Shown here in pieces: positions 31,526 to 46,682 of a stretch of DNA of 64,000 bases; position 1 is the first letter of the stretch, and each line of letters starts with the position of its first letter. The position numbers and the translations under genes are program-made. The notes beneath the pieces were generated by a model. The model did not search any database and had not been told where the DNA came from. It saw nothing but the letters and a program-made list of their open reading frames with translations. The DNA is from a virus, in the IMG/VR virus record IMGVR_UViG_3300009158_000034, positions 1-64,000 of that record; one strand, written 5' to 3'.

Positions 31526-31748
31526 GCGTAACGGTTATAGCCTTTAGTTCGTCAATGGTTGTAGCTATATCTGCTAAGTTGGTTATGTCTCGTAGTCTTT
31601 GTTTTTCAGCTACGATTGCAGAAGTGTCGGCACCTGTTTCTAACGCACGTTGAAATGCTACATCTTGTATAGTAAGCAACGGGCCACGTTCTTTTCGCAA
31701 GCGAGTTTTAGTAATTTCTTTAGCTTTATCTATATTGATAGTGATCAT
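31521..31748 (-). CDS. Small tail-fibre-region protein (75 aa)
   Basis: All-helical with KAKEITKTRLRKERGPLLTI then EKQRLRDITNLADI and IDELKAITV, a form very common in phage tail clusters (DUF4376-like). An ATGA overlap with the upstream gene sets the start at 31748; the longer frame to 31772 is unlikely. Confidence 0.7.
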   Translation of the reverse strand: MITINIDKAKEITKTRLRKERGPLLTIQDVAFQRALETGADTSAIVAEKQRLRDITNLADIATTIDELKAITVTQ

Positions 31749-31996
31749 TTTTGCTCCTGTTCTAAGTGCCATGCTTCTGAACCAATCCCGTAACCATCGG
31801 GGTTAGCAAAATCTGCTTCCCAAGCATCATAAAACTCAAAATCGTTTGGTATTTGTGACCTATCAATGATGTGATAGGGAATTCCAGCTGGTACATCTTT
31901 ACGTGCGATTTCTTCAATAGAAATACCACAATTAGGTGCAGGTATCACTAATGTGACACCACCTGTTTCTGATTCATGTATAATTACCTTTGACAT
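31745..31996 (-). CDS. Small tail-fibre-region protein (83 aa)
   Basis: Contains VTLVIPAPNCGISIEEIARK, PYHIIDRSQIPND and FEFYDAWEADFANPDGYGIG. It pairs with the helical protein downstream in many phages; the role is unknown. Confidence 0.7.
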   Translation of the reverse strand: MSKVIIHESETGGVTLVIPAPNCGISIEEIARKDVPAGIPYHIIDRSQIPNDFEFYDAWEADFANPDGYGIGSEAWHLEQEQK

Positions 31997-32004
31997 AATT
32001 TTCC

Positions 32005-37776
<5,772 letters not shown>

Positions 37777-37789
37777 TTATACCTTTTAT

Positions 37790-37797
37790 TATTTACC
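37790..37797 (-). promoter_or_regulatory. Weak late promoter candidate
   Basis: Leftward GGTAAATA, 6 of 8 to TATAAATA, 16 nt before fibre 4. Confidence 0.35.
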
Positions 37798-39073
37798 AAG
37801 GTGTCAATGCAATTCTCTGCCATATATCACTACCTACATAATATGTTGCGGTAGTAGCAGTTGAATTTGAACTGACTGCAACAGTTGTTCCGGCTACACC
37901 GTTTGTTCTTGATTGGCTAACTGTAATGTTTGGGCTAGATACTGTCTTAATATAATAAACTGTATTTGATATTAATCCACCTATATTGCCGTTAAATATT
38001 ATAGGTTCATTTACTGCACTTGTTATACTAGACAAATTACCTGATAATGTAATGACATTACCGCTGCTAGTTGTGCTAGTAACACTAGTAACACATGCGG
38101 TAGCATTATATGAATCAGTAGCTACATATACATATGATACTGGATTAGCATACATAGTTCCAGAACCACCTGCTAAGTTTACATTTGCACCACCAATAGT
38201 TGTTGAAACAGTAAAATATGTATTAGCAGACACATTTCTAACATAGTATGTAGTGCCTGCTGTGATATTAGCTTCAATACTAGTGCCAGTAAATATCACA
38301 GGCAAATCAGTATACAATTGAGTAGTATCACTAACACTAAAGTAATCTGCTGCGTTAGTAGTTGAAATTGTCAATTGATTAAATGATGGACCAACTGCCA
38401 CATCGCCTGTTACATCACCTTGCAATCCAGTTGGTGGAACAATTCTTTGCTGTATTTGTGTGGCTGCTCTTGGTCTATTGATTGGGCTAATATATAATGT
38501 ATTGCCACAATCAGTAGTAGTAATTAAGTAATTAAGTTGCGTTACCCCTGCAGGAGCAGTTACTGTAACTAATCCACCTATATTAGAGAAATTCTCAAGT
38601 GTGCTAATACCGTTGTTGTTAGCATTTGCTACTACAATATTACCGGAGAAAGTAATTACTGCTAATGAATTAGATACTGATATGTTTAATTGTACATTAG
38701 CTTGTGTTCCGGCAGGTGCCCAACTACCAAAGTTAAACGTAGTGTTTGATGCTACTGCACCATATTGAACATCACCTAAACTAGTATCAACTAACACAGT
38801 ACCGGCTAATGCATTGCCCAAATTGTATGTAGTTGATCTAAAACTTCTAACACTTGCATTGCTAATAAGAGTATTAGCCATATCATTGTTTAATGTAGTT
38901 CCAGTTAACGCTTGTTTAACTACTACTTTGTTTTGTAAATCTGTGATTTCAGTTCCAGCTGTGTTTAAGTTGGTAACGATAGATGCAAAGTTATCTCTGA
39001 ACCCTTGACTGTTATTGTTAACACCAGGCACTGGATAGTTTACATTGATTGAATTTGTGTTTATGGTACTCAT
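37793..39073 (-). CDS. Beta-rich tail/baseplate-associated protein (426 aa)
   Basis: An N-terminal segment NVNYPVPGVNNNSQGFRDNF and a coiled region resemble the start of the large protein at 42290-46585 (both place a DNF/NNFDQLF motif near the N terminus). The body has strand repeats such as TTYYVRNVSANTYFTVS and SNTVYYIKTVSSPNITVSQS. Probably a structural component of the tail-fibre network. Confidence 0.6.
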   Translation of the reverse strand: MSTINTNSINVNYPVPGVNNNSQGFRDNFASIVTNLNTAGTEITDLQNKVVVKQALTGTTLNNDMANTLISNASVRSFRSTTYNLGNALAGTVLVDTSLGDVQYGAVASNTTFNFGSWAPAGTQANVQLNISVSNSLAVITFSGNIVVANANNNGISTLENFSNIGGLVTVTAPAGVTQLNYLITTTDCGNTLYISPINRPRAATQIQQRIVPPTGLQGDVTGDVAVGPSFNQLTISTTNAADYFSVSDTTQLYTDLPVIFTGTSIEANITAGTTYYVRNVSANTYFTVSTTIGGANVNLAGGSGTMYANPVSYVYVATDSYNATACVTSVTSTTSSGNVITLSGNLSSITSAVNEPIIFNGNIGGLISNTVYYIKTVSSPNITVSQSRTNGVAGTTVAVSSNSTATTATYYVGSDIWQRIALTPW

Positions 39074-39094
39074 TGTTTTATTCCGTTATATATA

Positions 39095-39102
39095 TATTTA
39101 GT
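39095..39102 (-). promoter_or_regulatory. T4-type late promoter candidate
   Basis: Leftward ACTAAATA with further AT repeats, 22 nt before the ATG at 39073. Confidence 0.4.
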
Positions 39103-41656
39103 ATTGTGCATTATTCGGAAGAATAGTTTCTCTTGGGAATAACACATAAAAATCTTGACTGTTAAGAGGATTTGGTACAGGGTTAGCACTAGGTAAACCC
39201 GTCCAAGCAGGCGGATTTAAATTATTGTCCCAATCGTAGGTGATACTCTTATTAACTGAGAATCTATCAATATTAAAATTGATTTCATTTAATGAATACT
39301 TAACAAATTGTGCTTGTCCAGTTGTATAACTAGTATAACCCCAATTTTCTTCTATGTTAGCTTTAACTATATCAGCAAAACCAGGCTTTGTATAACAGAT
39401 AACCCATGCTTGAGTATAACCTAATGTTCCACCTGCTATGCCTGCTGCACGATTAGTAGGAGTATCAGGCTGTTGGCTTGTCATCCATAATGGTAATAAT
39501 GTACTATTGTAAACTTGCCCTAATACATTTGCTACACGATTACGCATGTTGTATAAACTATTTGGATACAATGTTCTAGCAAATCCAGGCGTTAAACTAG
39601 TATAAAATTCTAAATTGCCAGTTAAATCGTCAGCGAAACTTGTAAAAATATCTGTTACACTAGTATACCATGGGCCTAAATTTAAGTTTATTGGTCTTGG
39701 CCAATATATACTGCTCTCAATACTAACACCCTGTGGATTGACTAAATTATCTATTACACTACTATATACTACTTCATAAATTACATCGCCGTTTTCATCT
39801 TTTGCTACAGCAGTTTTTAATTCACCTAATATTATATTTCTCCAATAGTGATTTCTTGTTACAGCAGCAATATATTGTTGTATGTCACTAGCATAAATCC
39901 CGTACGCATGTTCATATATAATACTAGTTGCTTTACCAAAATAAACATCATTTGGTCTATATATTACAGCAGGTGGAATTAGTTCGTCATTATCTAATAA
40001 AGTAGCTAACAATTGTCTATCTTGTATACTTGGTGCTGCTTCAATATAAAGTATATCAGTTGGTTGACTATATTCTTGATAAACAGTAACAGTGAACGTT
40101 TTAGTTGATTGTATTATTGAATAAATAGGAGAATATGCTTGTATAGTGAATGTAAAATCAGTACTCATTCCACCTTCTAAGAATACATCTGTTGGTTGAT
40201 TAGCTACGATTCCCGTTATTTCCCCGTTATCTAACAATATTAAGTTAGGAGGTAATGTTCCAGAGTCTACTCTATACTGTAAACTTACATCAGATTCTGC
40301 TAATACTTTTAATATACTGGGTGTACCATTGAATACAGTTCCTAAATTAGAACTAGTTACCCATGTTATATCACCTACTATATCTAATGCAAGATTAAAT
40401 CCAAAGTTAAAGACGGGAGATCCTATATTTTCTCTACCTTTTTTAACTGCTTGTGCGGTGAATCTATAAGTATTGATTCCCGGTAATGATAATATGGGTG
40501 TACCTGTTATCCAACCAGTAGTACTACTATATGTTATTCCTGGCGGCAAACCAGTGCAAATATATGAAAGGTCGTTGCTGTCAAAATCATACCCAATCAA
40601 TTTAAATGCAAAATAGTTGTCACTTTGTGCAGTACCTATTTCTGCATTTTGACTAGGTGGTATAGGTGGTAACAGATAATAACCATAATATATATCAGTA
40701 TCTGGAGGATTGATAACCAATGGTCGTGTGTTCAATATAGTAGGTGGTCTAGTATTTGGTGGGTTACCTGGACCACCTTGACTTACTGATAAGTTTTGAT
40801 TTATAACTGTTATTGAATATGATTGTGTAGTATTGCCTAATCTACTAACTAATCTTAACACAAAATTGTATGACCTAATTGTAGGTGAACCAGTTGATGT
40901 TTGTGGTAATGTTACCGACATTGCTCCAACGTCATCTGATAATGAAAATGTACTACCATTCTGAGATACTGATATTGAAAATGCATTCAATGTAGTATCA
41001 ACTTCTTTAACATAATATACTTGACCGGGTGAAATAGTACTGATAGTATCACCAGTAAAATAAACAGGTCTTCCGGGCGTCACTCCGGATACAGTTAAAC
41101 AATACACATAATCATTTGCAGCTAAGGTCGATGTTGCAAGTGTGGTAACAATTGGCAATGTTTCCTCACTCAATGGAGGATTAGGATAACCTTGAATTAA
41201 TCCTTTATAATTAATTTCTAATCCAGGTGGTATTGTGCCTTCTTGCAATTCAACTACAGCAGGATTTGATGTATCTGGATCAGTGTATTCTATTTGTAAT
41301 TGAGTCCAAACACTATCTATTGTAGATAATAATATACCACTTGGAGTAGTAAACTGAGGCAATGCTGAACCTGAAATCAATATAGAAAAAGTTCTATCTC
41401 TTATGTTACCTAAATTATCAGTTGCTCTTATTGTAAATACAGTGGTAGTATCTTGTAAAACAAGTACAGGGATACCAGTTATATAACCGGTTACTGAGTT
41501 TAATGATAGATTGTCAGGTAATGTGCCTGCTAATAATATATATCCTACCGTAACAGCCGGGCTTACTGGCTCTGCTAATATTGAAAATGATATTGAATAT
41601 CCGTAAGGATATGATCCTAAAGAGCCTGCTGGTGTAATCCAAGTTGGTTGTGCCAT
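39098..41656 (-). CDS. Putative Ig-like (He_PIG) tail protein (852 aa)
   Basis: At least three repeats of the cadherin/He_PIG type are visible: LAGTLPDNLSLNSVTGYITG near residue 42, CTGLPPGITYSSTTGWITG near 365, and DSGTLPPNLILLDNGEITG near 458. The C-terminal third (YGIYASDIQQYIAAV, then TRAAGIAGGTLGYTQAWVICY) is non-repetitive. Such proteins occur on myovirus baseplates and bind surface carbohydrate. Confidence 0.7.
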   Translation of the reverse strand: MAQPTWITPAGSLGSYPYGYSISFSILAEPVSPAVTVGYILLAGTLPDNLSLNSVTGYITGIPVLVLQDTTTVFTIRATDNLGNIRDRTFSILISGSALPQFTTPSGILLSTIDSVWTQLQIEYTDPDTSNPAVVELQEGTIPPGLEINYKGLIQGYPNPPLSEETLPIVTTLATSTLAANDYVYCLTVSGVTPGRPVYFTGDTISTISPGQVYYVKEVDTTLNAFSISVSQNGSTFSLSDDVGAMSVTLPQTSTGSPTIRSYNFVLRLVSRLGNTTQSYSITVINQNLSVSQGGPGNPPNTRPPTILNTRPLVINPPDTDIYYGYYLLPPIPPSQNAEIGTAQSDNYFAFKLIGYDFDSNDLSYICTGLPPGITYSSTTGWITGTPILSLPGINTYRFTAQAVKKGRENIGSPVFNFGFNLALDIVGDITWVTSSNLGTVFNGTPSILKVLAESDVSLQYRVDSGTLPPNLILLDNGEITGIVANQPTDVFLEGGMSTDFTFTIQAYSPIYSIIQSTKTFTVTVYQEYSQPTDILYIEAAPSIQDRQLLATLLDNDELIPPAVIYRPNDVYFGKATSIIYEHAYGIYASDIQQYIAAVTRNHYWRNIILGELKTAVAKDENGDVIYEVVYSSVIDNLVNPQGVSIESSIYWPRPINLNLGPWYTSVTDIFTSFADDLTGNLEFYTSLTPGFARTLYPNSLYNMRNRVANVLGQVYNSTLLPLWMTSQQPDTPTNRAAGIAGGTLGYTQAWVICYTKPGFADIVKANIEENWGYTSYTTGQAQFVKYSLNEINFNIDRFSVNKSITYDWDNNLNPPAWTGLPSANPVPNPLNSQDFYVLFPRETILPNNAQY

Positions 41657-41657
41657 G

Positions 41658-42278
41658 TTATGTTGTTAAGTAATGCATCGCTATGTCATAGTGATGCTTC
41701 CTATCTTCTAACCCAATAGTACCACCATTGATACGTTTGGTTAGTGTCACGAAATCACCACTATCACAATATTGATTTAGTTTATTGTTATCCCAAAACC
41801 ATCCTGCACTTGATACAGCACCGTTTGGTGTTTCTAGGTAAGCTACTGTATCTTCTAAACTCATTCCTAAATCATTTGCAAATTTTGTATAGTTATCACG
41901 CCCGGTCAATTGAATCAATCCACGGCCACAAAAACGATATCCATCACCACTTGACTCGTCACCATTCTTCATGCGATTAGCATAAACACGGTTAGCAATC
42001 TTCTCTGGTTTTTTAGCATATTGATTTGCTATTTCATCATTGTGGAAATATTTACCAAATGTACCACGTAAACCCTTAGAACTATAGTTTAGATTTTCTT
42101 TGATAGCAGTATAACCACCACTCTCGTGTGCTGTCTGTGCTAAGAAGCCTGCTAGTCGTGCAGGATTATCGTTCATCTCATAATACTCTGCCACTGTGTT
42201 TAGTGGTTCTAAGTATCCCTCAAGTATACTTACTTTTGTCTTTGGACACATATGTGTTAATAAATCTAATGTTACCAT
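41658..42278 (-). CDS. GH19-like endolysin (chitinase class I fold)
   Basis: The 206-aa muralytic enzyme shows the GH19 signature AQTAHESGGYTAIKENLNYS (catalytic Glu in HES), then YANRMKNGDESSGDGYRFCG and GRGLIQLTGRDNY. It should cleave the glycan strand of peptidoglycan. The start at 42278 has AGGAAA upstream. No signal peptide, and no clear holin beside it. Its place among fibre genes leaves open a virion-associated role. Confidence 0.9.
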   Translation of the reverse strand: MVTLDLLTHMCPKTKVSILEGYLEPLNTVAEYYEMNDNPARLAGFLAQTAHESGGYTAIKENLNYSSKGLRGTFGKYFHNDEIANQYAKKPEKIANRVYANRMKNGDESSGDGYRFCGRGLIQLTGRDNYTKFANDLGMSLEDTVAYLETPNGAVSSAGWFWDNNKLNQYCDSGDFVTLTKRINGGTIGLEDRKHHYDIAMHYLTT

Positions 42279-42289
42279 ATTATTTCCTA

Positions 42290-45200
42290 TTATGCGTATG
42301 TTGCACCTATTGTATACCATTGCGTAGTAGTAGGAGCCATGTATTGTAATGTAGCATTAGCCCCTTGCGTAAATGCTGCGTTAGCTGCTTGACTATTAAT
42401 TATACCATTGGTTTGTGGATATACTAACAAACTATTTGCACTATTATTAGTAATGTAAACTACTGTTCCTGCTACTGCTGCTGGTAATCTAACACCTGTA
42501 CCAGAATTCACTGTACTTACTATATTAATTTCTGTAGTTAATCCTGTTGCTTGTGCTTGTGTTGTTCCATTAGCAGATATACCAGTAGTAACAGCGCGTG
42601 TTATGTAAGCAGTAGCTGTTATGTTTGCTGCCTGAACAGTTCCACTCGCAGTTACATTACCTGAGAATGTGGTGGCAGATATTGTGTTGGTTGCCAAATT
42701 AAATGATATACCAGTTGGACCAACCGCATGTGCATAATTTCCACTAGTACTACCACTGATAACTACTGGATAATATGTACCGGTTGTTTGTGCTGTAATT
42801 GCACCAAAATCACTTACATTAGCATATGCAACATTTAAGTTTGCTACACGGGTAGTGCTTTGTACACTTAGTGGTGCAGTACTTGTTGCTACATTACTAG
42901 TGAATGTTGTGGCCGTAACTGTTGCATTTACATTTAATCCTGTTAATGTACCAAGTGATGTAACATTAGGTTGACCATTACTTGCAGTATTGAATGTGGC
43001 TTGAACGTAATTGGCTTGTAATAAATTAGCACCTGCTAGTTGTGATGAACCACCGCTCATTGTGATATTACCATTGGCAGCAAATGTAAGACTTGTGAAT
43101 GAAGTACTGACACTTGTAATATTTGGTTGAGCGGCAGTTGTTACTGTACCGGCTGTAGTAGCACTACCTGCACTTACAGCGTATGTTGCATTGGCTACGG
43201 TTCCAGTAACATTAGCACCTACTAATGAACTTAATCCATTGCCGTTGCCAGTAAATACACCTGTGTTTGCTGTAAATGCAACCGCAGTGACTGTACCATT
43301 AACTCCCAATGATGTTAATGTACCAACACTAGTAATATTACCCTGTGCTGCTGTTGTCACGGTACCAGCAGTAGTTGCTGCACCTGACAATGCACCAACA
43401 AATGTAGTAGCAGTAATAGAAGCATTACCTAAATTAGCACTGATACTTGTATTGATTACCGCAGATGAATTACCATTTGCTGATGAAGTAGAAAATGTTG
43501 GGTATACTGTCGTAGAAGTAGATGTATTCTGTAATAGTGCAGCAGCGTTAGTTGCGCTACCTACGGTACCAGTAACATTAGCACCGACCAACGAACTTAA
43601 TCCATTGCCATTACCAGTAAATACACCTGTATTTGCAGTAAATGCTACCGCAGTTACTGTGCCGTTAACGCCAAGTGATGTTAATGTACCAACACTTGTA
43701 ATATTTGGTTGAGCCGCAGTTGTTACAGTGCCTGCTGTAGTAGCACTGCCTGCTGTTGCTACACTTAGATTAGCTACTTGTGTCGTACTTGTTACAACAA
43801 ATGGTGCAGTACCGCCGGCGACATTAGATATAAATTGTGGACTAGTTACATTAGCACTTGCTAATACTTGCGCCGTGCCTAAGTTACCTACATTAGCATT
43901 ACCATTTGCATTTAATGTACCAGTAATATTAGCACCAGTGCCAGTTGCTATAATTGTAGTAACCCCTGCTGCCGTAATGTTTACATTGCCATTTGATGAT
44001 GGGATGCTTATATTACTGTTACCATTTGCTAGTATACCGCCTATGTTACCTGTAATATTACCAACGAATGTAGTAGCAATCAATGCCCCATTCGCTAAGT
44101 TAGCACTAATTAGTGTATTACTTCCAAGAGCATAATTACCACTAGCACTTGCACTTACAAATACTGGATTCCATGTACCAGTAGTTTGTGTTGTTACCAC
44201 GCTAAAGTCACTTACATTAGCATATGAAACATTTAAGTTTGCTACACGATTGGTACTTTGTACACTAAATGGTGCACCAGTCGCAGTTGCTATATTAGAT
44301 ATAAATTGAGGACTTGTTACATTAGCACTTGCTAATACTTGTGCTGTGCCTAAATTAAGTACATTAGCATTACCGGATACATTTGCTGTACCAGTAATAT
44401 TAGCACCAGTTGATGTAACAACTAATCTGTTTGCACCTGTAACTGCAATAGCAATATTAGCATTGGCAGTTATTGATACATTGCTATTTCCGTTTTGTAG
44501 TAAACTACTGTTGATAGTAGTAATGTTACCAGTAGTAATGATAGCAGTAGCTGTACCTAAATTACCAACATTAGCATTTCCTGTCCCGGTGTTTAATGTA
44601 CCGGTAATGTTGGCACCAGTGCCAGTTACTGTTACTATGCTTGCATTACCCGCTACCCCAATTGTAATATTTCCATTGATTGTACTAATATCGACATTGC
44701 TGGTTCCGTTTGCAATTGAGTTAGCTGCACCATGTAATCTACCTACAAAGTAATTGGCAATTGCACTATTACCTAAGTTAGCATTGGCAGAAGTTAAATC
44801 GCCACTAAGGTTAGCATATGACCCGTCTACATTACCTAACCAACTTAAACCCCTAGCATTACCTAAATTATTATATGTTACTACATCACTACTAATACTT
44901 ACATTACTACCAAATGCAAATTCGCTATTGCTATTGTCCCATCCCATAAACGCAGTAACCGGAGTAGTAGTGTAATATTGTAATGCACTACCTCTATCTT
45001 TTCCGTCATTACTTGTTAATGGTGCACCATTAACGCCGCCGCCCAATGATATAATTGGATCTTCGACATTGAATGAATCAACATTATAATATGTTGTATT
45101 ACCTGCAACTATCAAATTACCTGCCATGTAGTTATTAGCGCCACCAAAGTAAGTACTACCATTTGCAATGTACAATGAATATGGATTAGTAATTAATGTA

Positions 45201-46585
45201 GTTCCTGAATTTGCTGGACTGTTTGCTATATAAAAAGTTGCTGCATTTGTAAATGTCACTGTTGCGTTAGTTGCTGTTAGTGTTGGCTGAGCAATTGCAT
45301 GTATTGCACCATTTGTTATGGTTGCACTTGCCAATGCTACATTATCTGTATATGTACTGGATAACGCACGAATACCTAAATTACCAGTTATAGTTGATAC
45401 ATTAGCATTACCTGTGGCTGCCCCTGTAATATTAAAATTATTTGCTTGTACTCTTCCATTGCCACCTGTAGTAGATATATTACCTGCTGTAACTATATCA
45501 CCAGTAATATTTGCTATACCTGAAATGTTTGCACCAGTTGAAGTAGCTGATATTGTAGCAGTTGTGTTGCCTGCAACAAAGATAGAAACTGTTGTATTTG
45601 CACCTATAGTAACATTACTATTACCATTTTGTATTAATGGAATATTAGCACTAGTAGTAAATATACCTTGTTCAGCACCTATGTTACCGACATTAGCATT
45701 ACCTGATATATTAGCAGTACCTGTAATATTAGCACCAGTGTCACTAACTACCATTGTGCTATTGCTAATGGCAGTAAATGTAATATTTGAATTATTTGTA
45801 ATAGAAATATTACTATTACCATTTGCTAATGTGCCTATAAAATTAGCACTGATTGTATTACCCGCTACTGTTAACAATGGAGTTTGTAATAAACCGTTTG
45901 CGGTAGTAAAAGTAAATCCTGAGTTACCAGAGAATTTACCTAAATTACTTCCACTACCTTGAAATTGAACTTCGGCAGCATTACCACCGGCAACACCATT
46001 ACCTGCTGTAACCGCTGACCAAGATAAATTACCTGCACCGTCAGTAACGATAGTATATCCAGCGCCGCCGCCCGGGATATGTAAATTACTTACGCTAGAT
46101 ATGTATGTATTTGAACCAGTAAAATTTGCACGACCTGCAACATTCAAACTAGTTAAATTTCCAAAACTTGTTAAGTTAGCTTGATAATTTGAATTGCTTG
46201 ATAAGTTACCATTAAAAATTGATAATCCATTATTAACATCGGCAAAATAGTTAGAGTATACTTGGTCAGGATTAATATCAATTACTAATGTCTGACTAGA
46301 CTGTGTAATTAATGCATTGCTTCCAGTATTACCGCCCCTACCCATTTTTAATGTGCTAGTAGAAACTTGTAAACATGCAAGATTGGCAGAAACTACAACA
46401 TTGCCAGTTGGGAAATTAACTGTAATACCTGCACCTGGTGTCCTGTTAATAGAAGTTACAGTAGTATTTGCGTTCGCACCAAAAAGTTGGTCAAAGTTGT
46501 TCTGTACTTTATTGAAGGCTGTGCGTATTGCATCTGCTGAAGGATCATCTGGAAACGTTCCAAAGTCTATGTTTTGTTGGCTCAT
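42290..46585 (-). CDS. Very large repeat-rich fibre/adhesin protein (1431 aa)
   Basis: The N terminus (SQQNIDFGTFPDDPSADAIR then FNKVQNNFDQLFGAN) looks like a virion-attachment head. The rest is dominated by short strand repeats: [31 protein letters not shown] and ATTFVGNITG. The [11 protein letters not shown] units also occur in fibre 1, linking these genes by recombination or common origin. The C terminus (GVRLPAAVAGTVVYITNNSA) is a small beta domain. Two late-type elements lie upstream. Confidence 0.75.
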   Translation of the reverse strand: MSQQNIDFGTFPDDPSADAIRTAFNKVQNNFDQLFGANANTTVTSINRTPGAGITVNFPTGNVVVSANLACLQVSTSTLKMGRGGNTGSNALITQSSQTLVIDINPDQVYSNYFADVNNGLSIFNGNLSSNSNYQANLTSFGNLTSLNVAGRANFTGSNTYISSVSNLHIPGGGAGYTIVTDGAGNLSWSAVTAGNGVAGGNAAEVQFQGSGSNLGKFSGNSGFTFTTANGLLQTPLLTVAGNTISANFIGTLANGNSNISITNNSNITFTAISNSTMVVSDTGANITGTANISGNANVGNIGAEQGIFTTSANIPLIQNGNSNVTIGANTTVSIFVAGNTTATISATSTGANISGIANITGDIVTAGNISTTGGNGRVQANNFNITGAATGNANVSTITGNLGIRALSSTYTDNVALASATITNGAIHAIAQPTLTATNATVTFTNAATFYIANSPANSGTTLITNPYSLYIANGSTYFGGANNYMAGNLIVAGNTTYYNVDSFNVEDPIISLGGGVNGAPLTSNDGKDRGSALQYYTTTPVTAFMGWDNSNSEFAFGSNVSISSDVVTYNNLGNARGLSWLGNVDGSYANLSGDLTSANANLGNSAIANYFVGRLHGAANSIANGTSNVDISTINGNITIGVAGNASIVTVTGTGANITGTLNTGTGNANVGNLGTATAIITTGNITTINSSLLQNGNSNVSITANANIAIAVTGANRLVVTSTGANITGTANVSGNANVLNLGTAQVLASANVTSPQFISNIATATGAPFSVQSTNRVANLNVSYANVSDFSVVTTQTTGTWNPVFVSASASGNYALGSNTLISANLANGALIATTFVGNITGNIGGILANGNSNISIPSSNGNVNITAAGVTTIIATGTGANITGTLNANGNANVGNLGTAQVLASANVTSPQFISNVAGGTAPFVVTSTTQVANLSVATAGSATTAGTVTTAAQPNITSVGTLTSLGVNGTVTAVAFTANTGVFTGNGNGLSSLVGANVTGTVGSATNAAALLQNTSTSTTVYPTFSTSSANGNSSAVINTSISANLGNASITATTFVGALSGAATTAGTVTTAAQGNITSVGTLTSLGVNGTVTAVAFTANTGVFTGNGNGLSSLVGANVTGTVANATYAVSAGSATTAGTVTTAAQPNITSVSTSFTSLTFAANGNITMSGGSSQLAGANLLQANYVQATFNTASNGQPNVTSLGTLTGLNVNATVTATTFTSNVATSTAPLSVQSTTRVANLNVAYANVSDFGAITAQTTGTYYPVVISGSTSGNYAHAVGPTGISFNLATNTISATTFSGNVTASGTVQAANITATAYITRAVTTGISANGTTQAQATGLTTEINIVSTVNSGTGVRLPAAVAGTVVYITNNSANSLLVYPQTNGIINSQAANAAFTQGANATLQYMAPTTTQWYTIGATYA

Positions 46586-46597
46586 GTTTGTGTTACC

Positions 46598-46616
46598 TAT
46601 TTATAATGTATTTATC
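46598..46616 (-). promoter_or_regulatory. T4 late promoter, perfect TATAAATA
   Basis: Leftward TATAAATA at 46598-46605 is an exact consensus, 12 nt before the ATG at 46585. A second GATAAATA lies at 46609-46616. Confidence 0.75.
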
Positions 46617-46638
46617 GTTTTTTAAGAAACGGTGAACC

Positions 46639-46665
46639 AAAAAAATACCCGACTATCGCCGGGCA
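46639..46665 (-). terminator. Intrinsic terminator
   Basis: Read leftward: TGCCCG, 8-nt loop, CGGGTA followed by seven T. It ends the transcript of the 46683-49241 gene. Confidence 0.8.
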
Positions 46666-46682
46666 TTTTAAGTACGGTTTTG

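Noticed and set aside
38000-46500. Diversity-generating retroelement in the adhesin region
   Set aside because: No reverse transcriptase or template/variable repeat pair with A-specific differences was seen in this window.
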